Below, piece after piece: positions 57,382 to 64,000 of a DNA stretch of 64,000 bases. Every line of letters starts with the position of its first letter. Position 1 is the stretch's first letter. Origin of the DNA: Avibacterium gallinarum (GTDB lineage: Bacteria; Pseudomonadota; Gammaproteobacteria; Enterobacterales; Pasteurellaceae); contig NZ_PQVJ01000003.1 in assembly GCF_002921135.1 (NCBI RefSeq), positions 1-64,000 of the forward strand, given 5' to 3'. Under the pieces are notes generated by a model. That model was not told where the DNA came from. It worked only from the letters and a program-made list of their open reading frames with translations, and ran no database searches. Both the position numbers and the translations under genes were made by a program.

Positions 57382-58554
57382 ATGAATACGCAACGCGATG
57401 TAATTATTGTTGGCGGCGGAATGGTTGGCGCAGCTTGTGCCGTAGGCTTAGGGCAATTAGGGCTAAACGTGCAAGTGATTGAAAGCGCGCCATTACCCAC
57501 TTTTCAGGAAAATTCCCCTTATGATTTACGCATTTCCGCCATTAGCCTTGCTTCCGTGCAATTACTGCAACAATTACAAAGTTGGCAATATATTGAACAA
57601 ATGCGTATTTGCCCCTATCGCGCCTTAGAAACTTGGGAAATTGACGGCTTTTCCACTTATTTTCATTGCAAAGAATTAGATCATTCCGAACTGGGTTATA
57701 TGGTGGAAAACAACGTGATCCAACTTGGCTTATGGCAAGCCTTTTCCAAGCTTGAAAACGTGCAAAGTAGCTTGCAGGTGAAAGTGGAACGAGCTGAAAA
57801 GTGCGGTAAAAATTGGCAGATTTTTTTAACTAATGGTGAACAATATTCCGCTCCTTTAGTGATTGCCGCAGACGGTGCAAATTCACAACTACGCCAAATA
57901 GCTGGCATTGGCCTAACGGGCTGGCAATATCGCCAAGATTGTTTATTAATTTTGGTGGACACCGAATTGCCACAGCAAGACATCACTTGGCAGCAATTTT
58001 TCCCTTCTGGCCCAAGAGCCTTTTTACCCCTTGAGGGGCAACAGGCTTGCCTTGTGTGGTATGACAGCCCAGAAAAAATCGCTCAACTGAAACAATTATC
58101 CAAAGAAAAATTAGCCCACGCCATTGAGCAATCTTTCCCTACAAGATTGGGGCAAGTTAAGGTGCAAAAAGCAGGCAGTTTTGCCCTCACCCGCCGCCAC
58201 GCTCAGCAATATTATCATCAAGGCATTGTGCTAGTGGGCGATGCCGCTCACACCATTAATCCATTGGCTGGGCAAGGCGTAAACTTAGGTTTTAAAGACG
58301 TAAAAGCGTTGTTACAAGTGATCGAAAGTGCGGTGCAAAATCAACAAAATTTTGCTTCTGATGAGGTGCTGAAAAAATACCAAGCCTTGCGCCAAAAAGA
58401 CAATTTACTAATGCAATCAGCGATGGATTTATTCTACAAAGGCTTTAAAACAGAATTACTGCCGCTCAAAATCGCCCGCAACGCCGCCCTTTTCTTAGCG
58501 TCCAAAGCCACACCATTGAAAAAACAAGCATTGAAGTATGCGTTGGGGTTATAG
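57382..58554 (+). CDS. ubiF: Ubiquinone biosynthesis flavin hydroxylase (UbiF/UbiH/VisC family)
   Basis: A 390-residue FAD monooxygenase that hydroxylates the quinone ring during ubiquinone synthesis. It has the N-terminal FAD dinucleotide fold VGGGMVGAACAVGLGQLG (about 10-27), a DG motif VIAADGANSQLR near 160, and the ribityl-binding GDAAHTINPLAGQGVNLGFKD near 285. Position beside miaB matches E. coli ubiF (C6 hydroxylase), but UbiH and VisC/UbiI share all motifs. Confidence 0.85.
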   Translation: MNTQRDVIIVGGGMVGAACAVGLGQLGLNVQVIESAPLPTFQENSPYDLRISAISLASVQLLQQLQSWQYIEQMRICPYRALETWEIDGFSTYFHCKELDHSELGYMVENNVIQLGLWQAFSKLENVQSSLQVKVERAEKCGKNWQIFLTNGEQYSAPLVIAADGANSQLRQIAGIGLTGWQYRQDCLLILVDTELPQQDITWQQFFPSGPRAFLPLEGQQACLVWYDSPEKIAQLKQLSKEKLAHAIEQSFPTRLGQVKVQKAGSFALTRRHAQQYYHQGIVLVGDAAHTINPLAGQGVNLGFKDVKALLQVIESAVQNQQNFASDEVLKKYQALRQKDNLLMQSAMDLFYKGFKTELLPLKIARNAALFLASKATPLKKQALKYALGL

Positions 58555-58577
58555 TAAGTAAGGAGCAAGTAACTATA

Positions 58578-58605
58578 AAAATGCGGTGAAAAATCACCGC
58601 ACTTA
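58578..58605. terminator. Hairpin between ubiF and cpdA built from uptake-signal arms
   Basis: TGCGGTGA (58582-58589) with TCACCGCA (58594-58601), extended by A's and T's. One arm is a full uptake signal (ACCGCACTT); the other is degenerate. It serves two convergent genes. Confidence 0.7.
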
Positions 58606-58624
58606 GTTATTTGCTCTTCCTCAA

Positions 58625-59455
58625 CTAATAGCCCTCCCCGAGCATATTCGGTAGGAATGTAGCTTGTTGGATACGTTTCACTCGGGTTTCAATGCGTCCA
58701 TCATTGTAAAGCTCAATTTCACGCCAACCAGGTTGTAATGTGTCCAATGCGAAGCTGTTGCTATCAGGTTTAAATTGAATGCAGGTGGACGGCGTTGCCA
58801 TCACTTTGTAGCCCTTCCATTCGCTATCCACAGCTTGGTGGATATGTCCATATAAAATGCCTTTCACATTGTTAAATGGTGATAAGGCATAGGCTAAATC
58901 TAACGCATTGCGTAAATTATGCTGATCTAGCCAAGCAGAGTTCGTAGATAAGATATGGTGATGCAACACCACCAAAGAATAGCGCTCTGGATAATCTTTC
59001 AGTTTAGATGACAGCCAATCAATCTGATATTGTCCGAGCTGTCCGTGAGGTACGCCAAAAACTTGGCTATCAAGCATTAAGATCTGCCAGTGTTCACCAA
59101 TTAAAAGATGTTTAAGCGGATTAATATTGCCGTTATTATGATTAAGAATATCAAACATCTTAGGTTGAAAATCGTGATTTCCGGGGATCCAAAACACCAT
59201 TTTCTCTAAGCACTGCACTGTTTCGCAAAAACGTAAATACCCTTCACTGCTACTGTCTTGCACCAAGTCCCCTGTGGCAAGAACCAACTCATAATCAAAG
59301 TCACTTTGTTTAATTTCACTTAAAACTTGGTTGAAGCTGGCTTGGGTGTTGATACCAAGCAATTCACCGTTTTCGTCCTTAAACAAATGAGGATCTGTAA
59401 TCTGCACCAAACGTACAACGTCATTGTCCGTTGGATATGTATAAGTATTGACCAA
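58625..59455 (-). CDS. cpdA: 3',5'-cyclic-AMP phosphodiesterase CpdA (Icc)
   Basis: A 276-residue metallophosphoesterase that hydrolyses cAMP and thus tunes CRP-dependent genes, including competence in Haemophilus. Metal ligands: ITDPHLF (near 17-23), ATGDLVQD (near 60), GNHDF (near 95), LHHHI (near 165) and GHIHQ (near 205). It may be cotranscribed with nudF, 141 bases upstream. Confidence 0.93.
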   Translation of the reverse strand: MVNTYTYPTDNDVVRLVQITDPHLFKDENGELLGINTQASFNQVLSEIKQSDFDYELVLATGDLVQDSSSEGYLRFCETVQCLEKMVFWIPGNHDFQPKMFDILNHNNGNINPLKHLLIGEHWQILMLDSQVFGVPHGQLGQYQIDWLSSKLKDYPERYSLVVLHHHILSTNSAWLDQHNLRNALDLAYALSPFNNVKGILYGHIHQAVDSEWKGYKVMATPSTCIQFKPDSNSFALDTLQPGWREIELYNDGRIETRVKRIQQATFLPNMLGEGY

Positions 59456-59596
59456 AGTACGCTCTCCTCCTGTTATATTTATTATTAATTTTTGTTATAC
59501 GTTACGAATTTGAAAAAAAATTGCATTAGGTAAATCTAAAAAATGCTAGCGGGATCAAAGTTTACGCCAAATTTTCTATTAAAAATTCGATCCAGT

Positions 59597-60226
59597 TCAC
59601 ATTTTTGACCATTCTTTTTGTAAAGAAAGGTAATTTAATTGTAGCCACAGCAAACCTGTTACCGCTAAGCCATTATCAATCTTACCATTGCAAACCCATT
59701 CGTAAGCAGTTTGACGCGGGATAACGTGAACGCGGATATCTTCATTTTCATCGGCCAAGCCGTGAATACCCTGTGCTTTTTGGCTATCTACTTTGCCGAC
59801 AAATAAATGAATGCGTTCCACAATGCCCCCAGGGCTATCCCAAAAGCTCATCACTTCACGCAAATGTTCTACTTGTACGCCAGCTTCTTCTTGGCTTTCA
59901 CGCTGCGCCACTTCATCGGGTTGCTCGTCTTCTTCCACCATACCGGCGATCAGTTCTAACAACCAAGGGGATTGGCTGAGCTGTGGGTTATAAGCACCGA
60001 TGCGCACCTGTTCTACCATCACCACGCTATCGGCATCAGGATCATAAGCCACCACCACAGAAGCTGCGCCTTTCACCAGCAATTCACGGGTTACTACACC
60101 GCTTTCACCGCCAGCAAACAGCTTATGTTTAAAATAGACTTTCTTTAAATTAAAAAAACCGTTATAAAGCGGTTCTTCCTTGATAATTTCAATATCCTGT
60201 TGGGTAAATTGCTGTAAGTCGGACAT
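59597..60226 (-). CDS. nudF: ADP-ribose pyrophosphatase (Nudix)
   Basis: A Nudix hydrolase of about 209 residues. The Nudix box GMVEEDEQPDEVAQRESQEEAG (about 95-117) matches G-x5-E-x7-REuxEExG, and the N-terminal extension forms the domain-swapped dimer. It cleaves ADP-ribose to AMP and ribose-5-phosphate. Two adjacent ATGs are possible (60229 or 60226); the second has better spacing from GAGGAAAA. The nudF-cpdA order is conserved in gamma-proteobacteria. Confidence 0.93.
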   Translation of the reverse strand: MSDLQQFTQQDIEIIKEEPLYNGFFNLKKVYFKHKLFAGGESGVVTRELLVKGAASVVVAYDPDADSVVMVEQVRIGAYNPQLSQSPWLLELIAGMVEEDEQPDEVAQRESQEEAGVQVEHLREVMSFWDSPGGIVERIHLFVGKVDSQKAQGIHGLADENEDIRVHVIPRQTAYEWVCNGKIDNGLAVTGLLWLQLNYLSLQKEWSKM

Positions 60227-60343
60227 CATTTTTCCTCGTATAAAATTTTGCTAAGAATACGCCAGTTTTTTACAAAAAAAATGTAATTTTTCTGATCTTT
60301 GTTGAAAAATTTGACCTTGTTCACAAAACCTGTGAAAAATCGG

Positions 60344-60751
60344 CTAACTTTTCTTCAGGCGATCTGAGCTAACCAAGAATAGCGCAATCACCATTAGCAA
60401 AATCGATCCAGAAAAGAGCAAAGTATTTACTGGGCTAGAATGATCCACAATGATTAAGCGCACCATTGCGGTGATCCCGATATATAAAAAATAACGCAAT
60501 GGAAAGTGATAATCGGTTTTGAAGTATTTCACAATCAAGGCTAAAAACTCAAAATAAAGGAAATACACCACAATTTTTTCCACCAACAAATAAGAAGCTT
60601 CTTTTGATTGCTCAAATAAGACAAGGGCTAAAGCATAGGTTTCTTTCGCCAGAAAGACCACCAAAATTAAGGCGAGAATGAGTAAGGAAACATTCAAAAT
60701 CCACTGCAAAAAGGACGAAATCCCCTGTGGGAAAAAATGTTTTTCGTTCAT
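60344..60751 (-). CDS. psiE: PsiE-like phosphate-starvation-inducible membrane protein
   Basis: A 135-residue protein with four hydrophobic segments (about 15-37, 55-75, 80-100 and 105-128). The N terminus [19 protein letters not shown] and the [20 protein letters not shown] region resemble PsiE. The E. coli gene is under PhoB and CRP control. No Pho box is evident here. Function unknown. Confidence 0.82.
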   Translation of the reverse strand: MNEKHFFPQGISSFLQWILNVSLLILALILVVFLAKETYALALVLFEQSKEASYLLVEKIVVYFLYFEFLALIVKYFKTDYHFPLRYFLYIGITAMVRLIIVDHSSPVNTLLFSGSILLMVIALFLVSSDRLKKS

Positions 60752-60777
60752 TTTAGTTTTCCTTATTAAATAAAAAA

Positions 60778-61464
60778 TTAGATAAAAAATCGCTCGAAAA
60801 TTTCAGCTAATTGCTTGATTAATGTAGCCTTGCCAGCCACATCTTGATCTTGCCAAGATTGCACTAAAATCTCAGGGTCGAAATGCGCGCGAGCCAGCTC
60901 TGCCATTGGCAAATAGCTGATATGCCACGGCTCATAACCAATCTCTAATCTCGCTGGCATTTGCGAAAAAGGAAAGGCAAAATCAAATTTCGCCACATTT
61001 TCTTGCAGCCACACGCTGAGTTCAGCAAAATAACCGCCTTGTGTATATTCCCAAGGCTCAAGTTGTAATTTTTGATCTGCTGGCAATAAATCAGGATCAA
61101 AAATATCCACTTCCGTTCCCCAGTGATGACGGCTTCCCCCTGGCAAGGCTGACCAACGCAAAATCGCTTGGCATTTTTCCCAATCAGAACAACAAGATAA
61201 GTCAAGTGCTTGTCCTTCATCATTATGCACTTTACGCTTGCCCGCAAATTTCTCATTCCAAATCATTTGCTGACGCTGGAAATCACGAAAGCTACTGGCG
61301 GGCTGCAAATTAAAGCCATTTTTCACCGCACTTTGCTGTAAGCCCTGAAAGGCTTTTAAAGCATCAGGCTGAAGAAAATGTTGTGTCGAGAACGGGCAAG
61401 GCAAGGGGGACAAATGCTCACGCGATTTTCCCGTGAGCATTGCAGGCGTAAAACTCGCTTTCAT
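60778..61464 (-). CDS. M15 family D-alanyl-D-alanine carboxypeptidase-like protein
   Basis: A 228-residue zinc peptidase of the VanY/LAS type. Zn ligands are in [13 protein letters not shown] (near 114-126; HxxxxxxD) and [11 protein letters not shown] (near 185; ExxWH). No signal peptide is evident at this start, so the location is uncertain. The start overlaps the dapE stop by one base (TAATG), so the two are coupled. Likely substrate: peptide stems of peptidoglycan. Confidence 0.82.
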   Translation of the reverse strand: MKASFTPAMLTGKSREHLSPLPCPFSTQHFLQPDALKAFQGLQQSAVKNGFNLQPASSFRDFQRQQMIWNEKFAGKRKVHNDEGQALDLSCCSDWEKCQAILRWSALPGGSRHHWGTEVDIFDPDLLPADQKLQLEPWEYTQGGYFAELSVWLQENVAKFDFAFPFSQMPARLEIGYEPWHISYLPMAELARAHFDPEILVQSWQDQDVAGKATLIKQLAEIFERFFI

Positions 61465-62603
61465 TATGCGTCCTTATTCAGCAAATTCATCAACATTTGC
61501 TGATAAACCTCGCCCAAAGTGGCAAGATCTTGACAACTTACGCATTCATTCACTTTATGAATGGTGGCATTTAATGGCCCAAGTTCCACCACTTCAGCCC
61601 CCATTAAAGCAATAAAACGCCCGTCTGACGTGCCACCACCCGTTTCAAGTGCGGGGGTAATTTGGGCAATTTTTTCAAGACTATCCACCACAGCATTCAC
61701 CAGTTTACCCGGTTTTGTTAAAAATGGCTTGCCCGATAAATTCCATTCAATGCGATAATCAAGCTGATGTTTTTTCAGCATTTGTTCTACGGTTTGCTTA
61801 ATTAACTCGTCTGTTACTTCCGTGCAATAACGCAAATTAAACTGCACATAAAACTCACCGGGGATCACATTATTACTCCCCGTTCCCGCTTGAATATTAG
61901 CAATCTGCAAACTAGTTGGCGGAAAAAATTCATTGCCTTGATCCCATTGATAAGTGGTTAATTCTTTTAGAAAATCAACGGATTTATGCACGGGATTATC
62001 GGCTAAATGAGGATAGGCAACGTGTCCTTGCACGCCTTCAATATACAGATTTCCCGTAATAGAACCGCGGCGACCATTTTTCACCACATCGCCCAATTTC
62101 TCAGCACTCGAAGGCTCGCCCACAAGGCAATAATCAATGGCTTCACCGCGAGCCATTAAGGTTTCCACCACCCGCACCGTACCATCTTTTGCGGCAGCTT
62201 CTTCATCGGAAGTAATCAACAATGCAATCGTCCCTGCGTGATCGGGGTTGGCTTTTACATAGTTTTCTGCCGCCACAATCATTGCGGCAAGCGAACCTTT
62301 CATATCCGCCGCACCACGTCCGTAAAGCATATCGTCCACAATTTTTGCGGAAAACGGTGGATATTGCCATTGGCTTTCATCACCCACTGGCACAACGTCC
62401 GTATGCCCCGCAAATGCCACCACAGGACGCGCTGAACCGTGCGTTGCCCACAGATTTAGCGTGTCATTAAAAGGAAGCCATTCGATATGAAAACCTAATT
62501 TTTCTAACCGTTCTGCGATCAACTGCTGACAACCTTGATCATCAGGGCTAATAGAGGGACGCTGGATCAACTGTTGGGCTAAGGTGAGAATCGAATTTTT
62601 CAT
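61464..62603 (-). CDS. dapE: Succinyl-diaminopimelate desuccinylase
   Basis: A 379-residue di-zinc M20 enzyme making LL-diaminopimelate for lysine and cell wall. Metal sites are [12 protein letters not shown] (near 65-75), [10 protein letters not shown] (near 95-104), [11 protein letters not shown] (near 132) and the late GGGTSDGRF...HKVNE region. It sits between the arsC-like gene (15 bases upstream) and the M15 peptidase (overlap), forming a three-gene operon with a cell-wall theme. Confidence 0.95.
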   Translation of the reverse strand: MKNSILTLAQQLIQRPSISPDDQGCQQLIAERLEKLGFHIEWLPFNDTLNLWATHGSARPVVAFAGHTDVVPVGDESQWQYPPFSAKIVDDMLYGRGAADMKGSLAAMIVAAENYVKANPDHAGTIALLITSDEEAAAKDGTVRVVETLMARGEAIDYCLVGEPSSAEKLGDVVKNGRRGSITGNLYIEGVQGHVAYPHLADNPVHKSVDFLKELTTYQWDQGNEFFPPTSLQIANIQAGTGSNNVIPGEFYVQFNLRYCTEVTDELIKQTVEQMLKKHQLDYRIEWNLSGKPFLTKPGKLVNAVVDSLEKIAQITPALETGGGTSDGRFIALMGAEVVELGPLNATIHKVNECVSCQDLATLGEVYQQMLMNLLNKDA

Positions 62604-62618
62604 TTTATTTTGCCTCAG

Positions 62619-62966
62619 CTATTTTCCAAATGCCTGACTGTACGCTGTTGCGTCAAATCCCATTAACGCAATGCCATCTTGTAAAATAATCGGGCGTTTA
62701 ATCAGCGTTGGCTGTTCAAATAAAACCTCAAGTGCGGTGCTTTTTGACAACGTTTTTTTCACTTCATCAGGCAAATTACGCCATGTCGTGCTACGCTTAT
62801 TCACCAAATTTTCCCAGCCAAACTGAGCTTCCGCCTGTTCTAACCAAGCCTTATCTAGCCCGTCCACACGGTAATCGTGCAAGCGATGTTCAATGTCATT
62901 ATCCGCCAACCATTTCAACGCTTTTTTCACCGTATCGCAATTCTTAATGCCGTAAAGAGTAATCAT
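62619..62966 (-). CDS. ArsC/Spx-family protein (YffB-like)
   Basis: A 115-residue thioredoxin-fold protein starting MITLYGIKNCDTVKKALKWL. A single Cys in NCDT with no CxxC is the ArsC-family active-site form. The yffB-dapE pair is conserved in E. coli and H. influenzae. It may be a glutathione-dependent thiol reductase, unproven. The arsenate-binding arginines of true ArsC are not convincingly present. Confidence 0.85.
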   Translation of the reverse strand: MITLYGIKNCDTVKKALKWLADNDIEHRLHDYRVDGLDKAWLEQAEAQFGWENLVNKRSTTWRNLPDEVKKTLSKSTALEVLFEQPTLIKRPIILQDGIALMGFDATAYSQAFGK

Positions 62967-62995
62967 TTTTTGTCCTTTTTATTTTCTAATGTTTC

Positions 62996-63144
62996 GGGCG
63001 GACACACAGGTCCGCCCCTATATATTCATTATACTGATATAAAATTTATCTAAATGCTCCGTAGGGTGGGTTTCAGCCCACCAAAGGGAGAAATCTCATT
63101 AAATGGTGGGCTAAAGCCCACCCTACTTCACTATGCGTCCGCCC
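62996..63144. repeat. Composite palindromic intergenic element
   Basis: Nested inverted repeats between the arsC-like gene and thrC. GGGCGGAC (62996-63003) pairs with GTCCGCCC (63010-63017), and a further GTCCGCCC lies at 63137-63144. Between them GTAGGGTGGGTTTCAGCCCACC starting 63061 pairs with its near complement at 63104-63125, and each arm is itself a small hairpin. The layout resembles REP/BIME or MITE-type repeats. No coding potential. Confidence 0.8.
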
Positions 63145-63155
63145 TTTTTACAAAA

Positions 63156-64000
63156 TTATTTCTTCAACAAATACGCCTTTAACGTTGCAAAATCATTATC
63201 CATTTCATCTGAAAGCAATGGCAATTTGTTGTGTTTATCCAAGGCTTCAGGTAAAGGTAATTCCGTTGATAAAATTCGCTCGACGCTTTCTTTGAATTTT
63301 GCAGGGTGAGCAGTGCAAAGGAATAATCCTGTTTCGCCAGCTTGTAAATCTTGTTTTAACACGCCGTAGGCGATCGCACCGTGCGGTTCGCATAGATAGC
63401 CTTGCTCGTTCATTGCTTGCAAGGTGTGTTCAGTTTGCTCATCACTCATTGCGGCGGAATGAAGCTCTGACAATGCCCAGCCGTTGCGTTTGAAGAGTTC
63501 TTCTACACGAGGCCAGTTATTTGGGCGGCTAACGTCCATTGCGTTTGATAAGGTTGCCACGGTGTCATTTGGCGACCATTCGCCCGAGCTTAAATAGCGT
63601 GGTACGGTGTCATTTGCATTGGTAGCCGCGATGAAACGTTTGATCGGTAAGCCCATTGTTTTAGCGATAAGCCCCGCAGTCAGGTTGCCGAAATTACCAC
63701 TTGGTACAGAAACCACAATGTTTTCGCGCTCTGCTTTTGGCAGTTGTGCTACCGCTTCAAAATAATAACAAACCTGTGCTAATAAACGGCTAATATTAAT
63801 GGAGTTGGCCGAATTTAAGCCGATCGCTTGGCGAAGCTCGGCATCATCAAACGCCTGTTTAACCAGAGCTTGGCAGTCATCAAAATCACCGTTGATGGCA
63901 ATCGTGCGAATATTTCCGCCAAGGGTGCAGAATAATTTTTCTTGCAATGGGCTGATTTTGCCTTTTGGATATAAAATCACCACGTCAATATTTTCTAATC
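63156..64000 (-). CDS. thrC: Threonine synthase (C-terminal part; runs off the window)
   Basis: A frame of about 280 codons open through the right edge of the window, lacking the N-terminal third that holds the PLP Lys. The visible part contains VVSVPSGNFGNLTAGLIAKTMGL, the PLP-phosphate glycine loop, AATNANDTVPRYL, and CEPHGAIAYGVL. This matches ThrC of the short (about 425 residue) bacterial type, which converts O-phosphohomoserine to threonine. thrB and thrA are probably upstream beyond position 64000. Confidence 0.95.
   Translation of the reverse strand, partial: LENIDVVILYPKGKISPLQEKLFCTLGGNIRTIAINGDFDDCQALVKQAFDDAELRQAIGLNSANSINISRLLAQVCYYFEAVAQLPKAERENIVVSVPSGNFGNLTAGLIAKTMGLPIKRFIAATNANDTVPRYLSSGEWSPNDTVATLSNAMDVSRPNNWPRVEELFKRNGWALSELHSAAMSDEQTEHTLQAMNEQGYLCEPHGAIAYGVLKQDLQAGETGLFLCTAHPAKFKESVERILSTELPLPEALDKHNKLPLLSDEMDNDFATLKAYLLKK

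Overview
The window is chromosomal DNA from a member of the Pasteurellaceae. It is dense with the nine-base Haemophilus-type DNA uptake signal AAGTGCGGT / ACCGCACTT, which by eye occurs roughly once per 1.5 kb in the core genes. Its genes are the AT-rich gamma-proteobacterial set seen around H. influenzae: uvrB, ettA, guaBA, hldE/lpxL, arcA/dsbD, trxA/ldhA/metB, lolB-ispE-prs, miaB/ubiF, dapE and thrC. I cannot name the species from sequence alone.

Layout. 1-31 kb is core chromosome: a broken lipooligosaccharide heptosyltransferase, uvrB, a tRNA-Asn, a Ca2+/cation exchanger, a Ni/Co exporter with its DUF1007 partner, ettA, guaA/guaB, birA, hldE opposite lpxL, an envelope/redox operon (modF-like, qmcA, nfeD, quinone reductase, TorD-like chaperone), sstT, a small SOS cassette (UmuD-like and DinI-like proteins behind two LexA boxes), arcA, the zinc-free ribosomal paralogues L31B/L36B, dsbD, trxA, ldhA and metB. 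A tRNA-Gly/Cys/Leu operon at 31 kb ends this block.

31.3-53.0 kb is a genomic island bounded by tRNA-Leu on the left and by remnants of a MobH-type relaxase and a tyrosine integrase on the right. It carries a phage baseplate fragment, a HEPN/Abi-like gene broken at a CATAA repeat, and a two-partner contact-dependent inhibition (CDI) locus on the minus strand. cdiB and cdiA are followed by a tail of at least four displaced toxin/immunity modules: a second copy of the lipase-like toxin tip with a lipoprotein immunity gene, a glycine-rich toxin with a tiny membrane immunity gene, a toxin stub with Imm49, and a long recombinant CdiA fragment ending in a GH-E nuclease with an ankyrin immunity protein. 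Many of these genes are broken by single-base or short-repeat indels. The locus is therefore either decaying, switched off at simple repeats, or affected by sequencing indels.

53-64 kb returns to core chromosome: lolB-ispE-prs, miaB opposite ubiF, cpdA-nudF, psiE, an M15 peptidase-dapE-arsC-like operon, a composite palindromic repeat, and the 3' part of thrC running off the window.
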